7,477 nucleotides of DNA. Origin: an uncultured Selenomonadales bacterium (lineage in GTDB: Bacteria; Bacillota; Negativicutes; Selenomonadales; Selenomonadaceae). Location of the stretch: assembly GCA_937915885.1 (NCBI GenBank), contig CALGGP010000058.1, positions 1 to 7,477 on the forward strand, written 5' to 3'. Both the position numbers and the translations under genes were made by a program. A model generated the notes under the pieces. That model saw only the letters and a program-made list of their open reading frames with translations, ran no database searches and was not told the DNA's origin. Positions 1 to 5,860 of this stretch are shown piece by piece; position 1 is the stretch's first letter, and every line of letters begins with the position of its first letter.

Positions 1-120
1 CCCACCCACCCTAAACAGCACAGCTGTCAACGACGGGGCGACAGATTAGTAGGCGCCGCTCAACGCTCACGCTCGCTCATTGAAGGCGCCGCCTTCAGAA
101 CTGCGGAGTGAAGATTAAGA
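1..120. other. Non-coding stretch, left edge
   Basis: I find no supportable gene here. The stretch contains an 8-bp palindrome ACAGCTGT (20-27) and GGCGCC palindromes at 52-57 and 85-90. A segment near 52-70 (ggcgcc, then acgctc) faintly resembles the inverted-repeat arm that starts at 121, so this may be decayed copies of the same repeat family. If hypC were followed by hypD, as in many hyp operons, hypD should begin here on the minus strand. I see no such reading frame. Confidence 0.5.
81..97. repeat. Short hairpin, 7-bp stem
   Basis: tgaaggc (81-87) and gccttca (91-97) are exact reverse complements around a 3-nt loop. Neither side is followed by a T-run on either strand, so it does not qualify as an intrinsic terminator. 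It could still end or stabilise the 3' end of the leftward hypC transcript. Confidence 0.5.
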
Positions 121-471
121 GGGCGCCATCGACGCTCCCACCCCCGAATGTCGGCGCCCAAATTGTGACAGTGGTTCCCGCCCTGCGTCGACGGCGCCCA
201 CTCAATTTAGCCGACGGGCTTTTAAAACGAATCGAGGGGCGTCGCCAACCGCCGACGGGCTGTTAAAACGAATCGGGCATCGCCAACCGTCGACGGGCTG
301 TTAAAACGAATCGGGCATCGCCAACTGTCGACGGGCTGTTAAAACGAATTGACGGCGTCGCCAACCGCCGACGGGGCTTTTGAAACGAATCGAGGGGCGT
401 CGCCTGCGCGGGTGGGAACCTCCTCCTCAGTTGGGCGCCGACTGTGGTGGGTGGGAGCGCTGGCGGCGCCC
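121..471. repeat. Imperfect inverted repeat (~60-bp arms) enclosing a tandem array
   Basis: The left arm (121-183) and right arm (410-471) are reverse complements in four blocks with nearly identical spacing. gggcgcc is at 121-127 versus 465-471. cgctcccaccc is at 133-143 versus 449-459. tcggcgcccaa is at 151-161 versus 431-441. ggttccc plus ccc is at 173-183 versus 410-420, with one mismatch. The spacers between blocks are 5/5, 7/7 and 11/10 nt. The structure resembles a small non-autonomous element (MITE-like) or a large stem whose loop is the 210-404 array. I see no transposase and no clear target-site duplication. The right arm overlaps the last codons of hypC. Confidence 0.7.
210..404. 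repeat. Tandem repeat array, five 38-41 bp units
   Basis: Five head-to-tail units lie at 210-250, 251-288, 289-326, 327-366 and 367-404. Each begins gYcgacgggct, continues with TTaaaacgaat and ends with tcgcc, mostly followed by aac. The second and third units are nearly identical. The outer units carry a longer aggggcg segment before the end, which gives the 38/40/41-bp length variation. The whole unit is conserved with no unique spacer between copies, so this is a minisatellite and not a CRISPR array. It lies inside the inverted repeat 121-471. Function is unknown; protein-binding iterons or replication slippage are both possible. Confidence 0.85.
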
Positions 472-675
472 CATCAATTCAAACGCCTCGAGCATCTCAT
501 CAACCGTCCGCCGATCTACCGTCTGCATCGCAAATCCCGCATGCACCAACACATAATCCCCCAATTTCGTTTCGGGCAACAACATCAGGCTCACCCGCCG
601 ACGCACCCCCTCCAACTCCACCGTCGCCAATAAATTTTCTATCTCCACCACTTTCGCCGGATATGCCAAACACAT
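427..675 (-). CDS. hypC: HypC/HupF family hydrogenase maturation chaperone
   Basis: The 82-residue product begins MCLAYPAKVVEI, the HypC signature, in which Cys2 becomes the N-terminal residue after Met removal. It continues with GVRRRVSLMLLPE and the family-typical GDYVLVHAGFAMQ. HypC works with HypD in the cytoplasm to build and deliver the Fe(CN)2CO centre to the large subunit of [NiFe] hydrogenases. The start is fixed by the Cys2 motif and is preceded by a GGTGAAGG ribosome-binding site. The gene lies 18 bp downstream of the EAL gene and is probably co-transcribed with it; no other hyp gene is visible. Family resemblance ends near residue 69 (FELMG). The last 13 residues, starting RRQRSHPP, are encoded by the right arm of the 121-471 inverted repeat, so the original C-terminus was probably replaced. 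Family identity is certain; function in isolation is not. Confidence 0.93.
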   Translation of the reverse strand: MCLAYPAKVVEIENLLATVELEGVRRRVSLMLLPETKLGDYVLVHAGFAMQTVDRRTVDEMLEAFELMGRRQRSHPPQSAPN

Positions 676-693
676 TCAACCTTCACCCCATTA

Positions 694-3582
694 TCAATCG
701 TACATCGACGCCGCCGTCGCGTTCCGATCCTCCATAAATTTTACGAACTCCTTCAACGGCATCGGCTTTGCATTCAAAAATCCCTGCCCAAAGTAGCAGC
801 CCAAATCCAATAACAATTCCTCCTGCTCCGGCGTCTCGATCCCTTCGCAGATCACTTCCATCTTCAGCGCCTTCCCGAGCGCTATCACATTCGCCAATAT
901 GTCCCGCGTCCGTTTCGCTCCGCCCGCCGCATTCAACAGCGACCGATCAATCTTCATCACGTCCATCGGCAAATAATTCAACAGCATGAACGACGAATAA
1001 CCGCTCCCGAAATCATCTACCGAGATCGTAAAGCCCATCTTGTGCAGCTCCCCGACGATCGTCGCCGCCCGCTTCTGATTCTCCTTCTGATCAAAATCGC
1101 CGAACAGCGTCTCCGTCAACTCCAACTCGATTATCCCGCGCGGATTGATCCCGTACTTGTCGACTATCGCCCGTATCTTGTCGAGATACCCTTCCTCCGT
1201 CATGTGCAGCCGCGATTGATTGACGCTGATCGGCACCACCTCTTTGCCCGCCGCCAGTCGCTGTTTCTGCAGCTTGAACGCCTGCTCGAGCAGCTCATAA
1301 TCTATCGACAACACAAAGCCGTTCTTCTCGAATTGCGGAATGAATTTCCCCGGCGGCATGAATCCCATCTCCGAACTGATCCATCGAACGAGCGCCTCCG
1401 CTCCGATGATCCGCCGCGTCCGTATGTCATACTTCGGCTGATAGTACGCATGAAATTCTCCCGCCGCCAACGCTTTTTCCATCGTCGTCTCGATCTTGTG
1501 TTGCAGCGTCAAATCCTGCTCCATCGCCTCGTCGAAGAACACCACGTCCGACGGCGACGATTGATGACACGCCGCGTTCGCTCGCTCCACCGTCAAGCGC
1601 ACGCTCGGATCGTCCGATTTGAGCTCGCAGATGCCCGCCCGCATGTGCAGCCAAATTTTTGTCGCGTCCGCCGTTTCGATGTAACTGTAGCGCGATACCG
1701 CGTCGCCCACCAGCGACATGATCTCCGCCTCGCCCGTCGCATGACAGATGCATATCAAATGCCCCGCGTCGATGCCCGCCGCCGTGTATAACACCCACTC
1801 CTTGATCTTCATCTGCTCCGCCATGTCGCGCAATTGCTTGACGAGCAGTTTATCGCCGTAGCGCTCGACGATCGTTGCCTTCGTCTGCATCGAAAATACC
1901 ACCGTATAAATTCTTTCGTTCGGCGGCAGATTTTTTATGCGCTCAAAAAATGTCGGCATCTCACTCTCGAGCCACGCCAGATTCGGCAGATCGTATCGCG
2001 CGTCCGTATACGCCATGTGCTTGACGACTTCCAAATGCTTTTTCCGCAGTCGATTGCGATACCAAATCACGCCGACGATCAGCAGACCGAGCAACGCCAA
2101 CAAGCCCATCGCCGCGAGCGGATGATGATAGATGAACCATTGCGGCGTGAAATACACGATCGAGTGCTGATTCGCCGTCACGACACTGCGCAACCAATCC
2201 GCATCGAAATGATTGATCTCTTTGTTGAGGATATGCCACAACTCCGGCGCCGCATACTCGTAGACGCCCAAGCTGATGTTTTCGGTGAAATAACTGTCGG
2301 TATCCGCCTGAAGATTATACGTGTCGGTCGCCGCGATCAGATACGGCACCGAAGCGCGCGGCGCAAAGACCACGTCGGCGCGCCCCTCACTCACCGCGCG
2401 GAAGCCGTCCTCGAGCGTGTCGACGTAGACGCGATTGCTCTCGAGAAAATTCGGCTCGACGAACGATTTTGTGTGGAGCGTTTTGCGAAGGCAGGCGGCA
2501 ATGATCGGCTTCTCGCGATACTCCTGCCGCGTGACGGGAACATAATCGATGTGCAGATACACTTGCGTCGGATTGAGACTGAAACCGGTCGCCCAACTGT
2601 AATCGCAAACGGTGTCGGCAAGACAATCGATCTTGCCCGATTGCGCAAGCGCGGCGGTTTCCGCGATCGAATCGACGGGGATCATCTCGAGCGTGAGGTT
2701 GAGGTCGTCGGCAACTTTATGCATGATGTCGGGGATGGCGCCCTTCAAATTTCCGTCGTCGAAGTAAGCGTAGGGGCGTTGCGAAGTCATGACGGCGACG
2801 CTGAGTTTTTTCTTTCGAGCAAGATATTCGCGCTCCTGTCGAGTGAGGATCAACGGGAAGCCTTCCGACGTGAGGTATTTTTGAGTGAGACGGTCGCGAA
2901 TGTCGGGCTGGTCGATGAGCATCTGATCCATGGCGGCGTTGACTTCGGCGAGCAGCTGAGTATTATCCGCGCGGATCAACAGTCGATAGCTCTGACGGTC
3001 GAAGATCGCAAAAATATTTTCGTCTTCGCGTGGGTTAAACATCGGCGTGATGCACGCGTCAATCTCGCCGAGGCTGAGCGCATATTTCATGTCACTGTAA
3101 TTGGTGAATGAAACGATGTCGTAAGTAAAACCTTCGTTCGCCGCGAGCTTGGGCACCGACGGCGTCGGATAATCCGTCGTCATCTTTCCAATCCTCATGT
3201 GGGAGCGCGGGAGCCCGTCGAGATTTTTCGACAACAACAACTCCATCGAAAAGCGCCCGATGACATGATCGGTGCGACGGGCGTTGGGGATCAACCGCCA
3301 ATTGCCCGGAATCTCCGGCATGAGATCGATCTCGCCGCTGTTTAGCTTGGCGCCCATATCCTCCCACGAATCGCACGGGACGTAATTGAATTTCCAGCCG
3401 CCGTAATTGGCAAGGAACTCCATGTATTCGTAGCCGTAGCCCTGTTGATGCCCCGCCCAATTCTCCTCGAGAAAACCGATCCCGGGCATGTAACCGACGC
3501 GCAAAACTTTTTCTTCGGCGCCGACTCGGACGCTCGAGCACACCATCAGCATCAGCACGAGCGCCAAAAATTTTCTTATCAC
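694..3582 (-). CDS. Two periplasmic solute-binding domains + TM + degenerate GGDEF + EAL, c-di-GMP phosphodiesterase
   Basis: This 962-residue protein probably senses an extracytoplasmic solute and hydrolyses cyclic-di-GMP in the cytoplasm. Residues 1-22 form a signal peptide. Residues about 25-245 and 258-480 are two SBP_bac_3-like solute-binding modules. A membrane helix spans about 488-508. Residues about 515-690 match a GGDEF fold, but the active motif is degenerate (AGIDAGHL near 600 in place of GGDEF), so it should not make c-di-GMP. The EAL domain, about 705-950, looks complete: QPK, EALVRW (Glu729), SVNQSR, ELTET, DDFGSGYSS (856-864), MKIDRS, CEGIET and QGF. The start is GTG (3580-3582); the upstream frame closes quickly and no better ATG is available, and the Shine-Dalgarno is weak. 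hypC follows 18 bp downstream. The ligand is unknown. The architecture is known in Negativicutes-type bacteria. Confidence 0.9.
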   Translation of the reverse strand: MIRKFLALVLMLMVCSSVRVGAEEKVLRVGYMPGIGFLEENWAGHQQGYGYEYMEFLANYGGWKFNYVPCDSWEDMGAKLNSGEIDLMPEIPGNWRLIPNARRTDHVIGRFSMELLLSKNLDGLPRSHMRIGKMTTDYPTPSVPKLAANEGFTYDIVSFTNYSDMKYALSLGEIDACITPMFNPREDENIFAIFDRQSYRLLIRADNTQLLAEVNAAMDQMLIDQPDIRDRLTQKYLTSEGFPLILTRQEREYLARKKKLSVAVMTSQRPYAYFDDGNLKGAIPDIMHKVADDLNLTLEMIPVDSIAETAALAQSGKIDCLADTVCDYSWATGFSLNPTQVYLHIDYVPVTRQEYREKPIIAACLRKTLHTKSFVEPNFLESNRVYVDTLEDGFRAVSEGRADVVFAPRASVPYLIAATDTYNLQADTDSYFTENISLGVYEYAAPELWHILNKEINHFDADWLRSVVTANQHSIVYFTPQWFIYHHPLAAMGLLALLGLLIVGVIWYRNRLRKKHLEVVKHMAYTDARYDLPNLAWLESEMPTFFERIKNLPPNERIYTVVFSMQTKATIVERYGDKLLVKQLRDMAEQMKIKEWVLYTAAGIDAGHLICICHATGEAEIMSLVGDAVSRYSYIETADATKIWLHMRAGICELKSDDPSVRLTVERANAACHQSSPSDVVFFDEAMEQDLTLQHKIETTMEKALAAGEFHAYYQPKYDIRTRRIIGAEALVRWISSEMGFMPPGKFIPQFEKNGFVLSIDYELLEQAFKLQKQRLAAGKEVVPISVNQSRLHMTEEGYLDKIRAIVDKYGINPRGIIELELTETLFGDFDQKENQKRAATIVGELHKMGFTISVDDFGSGYSSFMLLNYLPMDVMKIDRSLLNAAGGAKRTRDILANVIALGKALKMEVICEGIETPEQEELLLDLGCYFGQGFLNAKPMPLKEFVKFMEDRNATAASMYD

Positions 3583-3616
3583 ATCGAATCACCGCTCATT
3601 GAATTTTATTTGCAAT

Positions 3617-3645
3617 ACTTTACCACTATCGCGCGCGCTTGCCAA
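3617..3645 (-). promoter_or_regulatory. Sigma-70-like promoter for the EAL-hypC transcript
   Basis: On the minus strand, TTGGCA (3640-3645) and TAAAGT (3617-3622) are separated by exactly 17 bp. They lie about 35-60 bp upstream of the GTG start at 3582, which fits a leftward transcript through the EAL gene and hypC. Assigned from consensus match only. Confidence 0.5.
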
Positions 3646-3657
3646 CAAAAATTTTGA

Positions 3658-3685
3658 TTGACAGCCGCCGCCTTATGAATAAAAT
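3658..3685 (+). promoter_or_regulatory. Sigma-70-like promoter for the dehydrogenase operon
   Basis: A perfect TTGACA -35 box (3658-3663) and a TAAAAT -10 box (3680-3685) are 16 bp apart, placing initiation near 3692. The first strong ribosome-binding site, AAAGGAG (3696-3702), follows at once, so the 5' leader would be very short. The element is divergent to the minus-strand promoter at 3617-3645, with only 12 bp between the two -35 boxes. A regulator bound here, for example the CsoR-type protein of the same operon, could affect both directions. That link is inference. Confidence 0.6.
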
Positions 3686-4048
3686 TGGTTGAGTGAAAGG
3701 AGCGATTGAAATGAAAATTGTGGTGCTCGACGGATATACGCTCAACCCGGGCGATCTTTCGTGGGCGGGGCTCGAATCATCAGGCGAGTGCGTGATACAT
3801 GATCGGACGCCGCTCGACGACGCCGACGAGATCATTCGACGGATCGGCACGACGGAGATCGTTTCAATCGGTTGAGTGAAAGGAGCGATTGAGATGAAAA
3901 TTGTGGTGCTCGACGGATATACGCTCAACCCGGGCGATTTGTCGTGGGCGGAGCTCGAATCATTAGGCGAGTGCGTGATACATGATCGGACGCCGCTCGA
4001 CGATGTTGACGAGATCATTCGACGGATCGGCACGGCGGAGATCGTCTT
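3685..4048 (+). repeat. Tandem duplication (183-bp offset) of the dehydrogenase RBS and 5' coding end
   Basis: Positions about 3685-3865 recur at about 3868-4048 with an offset of 183 bp. Both copies contain ggttgagtgaaaggagcgatt and the first roughly 50 codons of the dehydrogenase. I count about eight or nine differences over 155 coding bases, several of them amino-acid changing (G/E, S/L, A/V, T/A). The duplication is therefore not brand new. The promoter at 3658-3685 lies outside it and is present once, upstream of the first copy. Confidence 0.9.
3711..3875 (+). pseudogene. Truncated 54-codon duplicate of the dehydrogenase N-terminus
   Basis: This frame starts MKIVVLDGYTLNPGDLSWAG and matches the first 50 or so residues of the next gene. 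It then diverges (EIVSIG) and stops with TGA at 3873-3875, just before the second ribosome-binding site. The ATG at 3711 was chosen because AAAGGAG lies 8 nt upstream; the GTG at 3693 would put that site inside the gene. The peptide holds only part of the substrate-binding domain, with no nucleotide-binding motif or catalytic residues, so it cannot be an active enzyme. Because it has the promoter and a good ribosome-binding site it is probably translated. It may act as an accidental leader that feeds ribosomes into the downstream start. It may also be plain debris of the duplication. Confidence 0.8.
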
Positions 4049-4862
4049 GACGAATAAGACGCCGCTCGATCGGCGCGTGCTCGAGCAATGCCCGTCGATA
4101 AAATACATCGGCGTGCTGGCGACGGGCTATAATGTTGTCGATGTCGATTGCGCGCGGGAGAAAAAAATTGTCGTGACCAACATTCCGACGTACGGGACGG
4201 CGTCGGTCGCTCAATTTGCGATCGCGTTGCTGCTCGAGGTCTGTCATCACATCGGGCATCACAGCCGCGCGGTGCATGACGGGCGTTGGGCGTCGAATGC
4301 GGATTTTTGTTTTTGGGATTATCCGTTGATCGAGCTCGACGGCAAGACGCTCGGGATCATCGGTTGCGGGCGGATCGGTCAGTCGACGGGACGCATCGCT
4401 CAAGCGTTCGGGATGAATGTGATCGCCTTCGACGCCATGAGAGAGGTCGGCACGGAACTCAACGGGATAAAATTCGTGGCGCTCGATGACGTTTTCGAGG
4501 CGTCGGACGTGATCGCGCTGCATTGCCCGTTATTCCCGTCGACGAAGGGCATCATCAATCGGGAGAACATCGCGAAGATGAAGGACGGCGTGATCATCAT
4601 CAATAACAGTTGCGGGCAATTGATCGTCGAGGAGGATTTACGCGCGGCGCTCGACAGCGGCAAGGTGGCGGCGGCGGGGCTCGACGTGGTGTCGACGGAG
4701 CCGATCCGCGCGGATAATCCGCTGCTCGGCGCGAAAAATTGTATAATCACTCCGCACATCAGTTGGGCGCCGAAGGAATCACGCGCGCGGCTGATGCAGA
4801 TTGCCGTCGACAATGTTGACGCGTTTATCAAAGGTCGACCGATCAATGTGGTGAACGGCTGA
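3894..4862 (+). CDS. D-2-hydroxyacid dehydrogenase (glycerate dehydrogenase-like), catalytic Arg replaced by Cys
   Basis: This 322-residue protein has the usual length and fold of NAD(P)-dependent D-2-hydroxyacid dehydrogenases, which reduce 2-keto acids such as hydroxypyruvate. The opening MKIVVLDGYTLNPGD is typical of proteins annotated as glycerate dehydrogenase (hprA). The Rossmann motif is GCGRIG (157-162). Glu269 (STEP) and His288 (TPHISW) are present. At the conserved NTARG-type position the sequence reads NNSCGQ, with Cys240 (TGC, 4611-4613) where the catalytic, carboxylate-binding Arg belongs. One C-to-T change from CGC would explain it. The ATG at 3894 is chosen because AAAGGAG lies 8 nt upstream; the GTG at 3876 precedes that site. 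The gene follows its own truncated duplicate and overlaps the csoR-like gene in TGATG. Family certain; activity and substrate uncertain. Confidence 0.9.
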   Translation: MKIVVLDGYTLNPGDLSWAELESLGECVIHDRTPLDDVDEIIRRIGTAEIVLTNKTPLDRRVLEQCPSIKYIGVLATGYNVVDVDCAREKKIVVTNIPTYGTASVAQFAIALLLEVCHHIGHHSRAVHDGRWASNADFCFWDYPLIELDGKTLGIIGCGRIGQSTGRIAQAFGMNVIAFDAMREVGTELNGIKFVALDDVFEASDVIALHCPLFPSTKGIINRENIAKMKDGVIIINNSCGQLIVEEDLRAALDSGKVAAAGLDVVSTEPIRADNPLLGAKNCIITPHISWAPKESRARLMQIAVDNVDAFIKGRPINVVNG

Positions 4863-5179
4863 TGGAGCATGAGCATGTTTTAGCCGACGGCACGACGATC
4901 AAGCACAGTCATACGCACACGCACACGCAGACGAAGGCGGTGTTAAATCGGATGGCGCGGCTGATCGGACATTTGGAATCGACGAAAAAAATGATCGAGG
5001 ACGGGCGCGATTGTTCGGAGGTGTTGATCCAATTGTCGGCGGTGGACGCGGCGATCAAAGCGGTCGCGCGAATCATCATCAAAGATCACATCGAACACTG
5101 CATAGTCGACGCGATAATGGAGGGCGACGAGCAATCGATCGTGGAGCTCAACAAGGCAATCGACCAGTTTATAAAATAG
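4862..5179 (+). CDS. CsoR/RcnR-family metal-sensing transcriptional repressor with His-rich N-terminus
   Basis: This 105-residue all-helical repressor belongs to the CsoR/RcnR/FrmR family (DUF156). The core runs from TKAVLNRMARLIGHLE through DCSEVLIQLSAVDAAI to IIKDHIEHCIVDA. Cys51, His76 and Cys80 have the 25- and 4-residue spacing of the Cu(I)-binding Cys-His-Cys set of CsoR, whereas RcnR has His at the last position. The N-terminal tail contains His3, His5, His15, His17, His19 and His21 (HSHTHTHTQ), which could bind or buffer Ni, Co, Zn or Cu. Such tails are common in clostridial and Negativicutes members. The ATG overlaps the dehydrogenase stop (TGATG), implying translational coupling. 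No metal exporter lies nearby, so the regulated genes, and whether it controls this operon, are unknown. The sensed metal is a guess. Confidence 0.92.
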   Translation: MEHEHVLADGTTIKHSHTHTHTQTKAVLNRMARLIGHLESTKKMIEDGRDCSEVLIQLSAVDAAIKAVARIIIKDHIEHCIVDAIMEGDEQSIVELNKAIDQFIK

Positions 5180-5194
5180 ACAGAGGAGAATAAT

Positions 5195-5851
5195 ATGATC
5201 CATGTGGTGATCGATCTGGAGATGAATCCGGTGCGGCAGGAGCTGCGGGAAATGCGGCGTGTGCTGTCGGAGGAAGTGATCGAGATCGGGGCGGTCAAGC
5301 TCGACGATCGGTTTCAACAGATCGATAAATTTCAGTGTTACGTCAAGCCGAAGTACGGCAGTATCACTCGGCACATTCAAAAGTTGACGGGCATAACGAA
5401 TGATTTGCTCGCCGACAAGCCGGAGTTCGCGGAGGCGTTCAAAAATTTTTTGGATTGGATAGGGACGACGGAAGTCACGCTGTATTCTTGGAGCAACTCG
5501 GACATCAATCAGCTCAAATATGAGTGCGCGTATAAAATCGAGGGCTTTGACATAAGCCGCTTGGAAAAACATTGGGTCGACCTGCAGAAGGAGTTCGATG
5601 ATGAGCTCGGGTTGCGCGGGAATTTGGCGTTGAAGTATGCGGTCGGAGCGATCAATAAAAATTTTTCGGGGACGCAACACACGGCATTGGATGACGCGAT
5701 CAACACGGCGGCGATTTTGACGCTGATGCAGGACGAGGAGGAATTTCGTCGGACGATGCAACCGGTGATCGATCTGCTCAATCCGAAAAAACTTTCGTCG
5801 TCGATCGGGGAATTATATCCGGAGCTGTCGAAACTGAAATTCGATGAGTGA
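5195..5851 (+). CDS. DEDDh-type 3'-5' exonuclease (DnaQ/ERI-1-like)
   Basis: This 218-residue protein carries the full DEDDh exonuclease active site: Asp7 and Glu9 in VIDLEM (Exo I), Asp103 in SWSNSDINQL (Exo II), and His162 and Asp167 in HTALDDAINTA (Exo III). EEVIEIGAVKLD and HIQKLTGIT are typical of DnaQ-like and ERI-1-like enzymes, which remove nucleotides from DNA or RNA 3' ends using two metal ions. There is no polymerase, helicase or BRCT region, so it is a stand-alone nuclease; the nucleic-acid substrate cannot be told from sequence. A strong AGAGGAG ribosome-binding site (5182-5188) lies 6 nt before the ATG. It sits 15 bp after the repressor gene and 9 bp before the next start, consistent with one operon. 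Confidence 0.9.
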   Translation: MIHVVIDLEMNPVRQELREMRRVLSEEVIEIGAVKLDDRFQQIDKFQCYVKPKYGSITRHIQKLTGITNDLLADKPEFAEAFKNFLDWIGTTEVTLYSWSNSDINQLKYECAYKIEGFDISRLEKHWVDLQKEFDDELGLRGNLALKYAVGAINKNFSGTQHTALDDAINTAAILTLMQDEEEFRRTMQPVIDLLNPKKLSSSIGELYPELSKLKFDE

Positions 5852-5860
5852 GGGTCGGCT

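Noticed and set aside
81..97. Intrinsic terminator
   Set aside because: The stem is short and neither strand has a following T-run.
210..404. Possible CRISPR array
   Set aside because: The full 38-41 bp unit is conserved head to tail with no unique spacers, and no cas gene is present.
2300..2450. G/C skew sign change suggesting a replication origin
   Set aside because: It falls inside one gene, with no AT-rich unwinding region, DnaA-box cluster or dnaA/dnaN neighbours. Codon-style change is a simpler explanation.
1834..3111. Long plus-strand reading frame of 425 codons opposite the EAL gene
   Set aside because: It is rich in Arg, His, Ile and Asp with no recognisable domain, and lies fully antisense to a clear multidomain protein. 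It is a by-product of high-GC codon use.
3693..3710. GTG as start of the duplicated fragment (and GTG 3876 for the dehydrogenase)
   Set aside because: The GTG lies upstream of the AAAGGAG ribosome-binding site. The ATG 18 bp further on has correct spacing and matches the family N-terminus.
3626..4108. Minus-strand frame with an internal repeated segment
   Set aside because: The apparent protein repeat is only the antisense reading of the 183-bp-offset duplication of the dehydrogenase 5' end.
4943..5761. Minus-strand reading frame of 272 codons
   Set aside because: It runs antisense to the well-supported repressor and exonuclease genes, and its composition is typical of a shadow frame.
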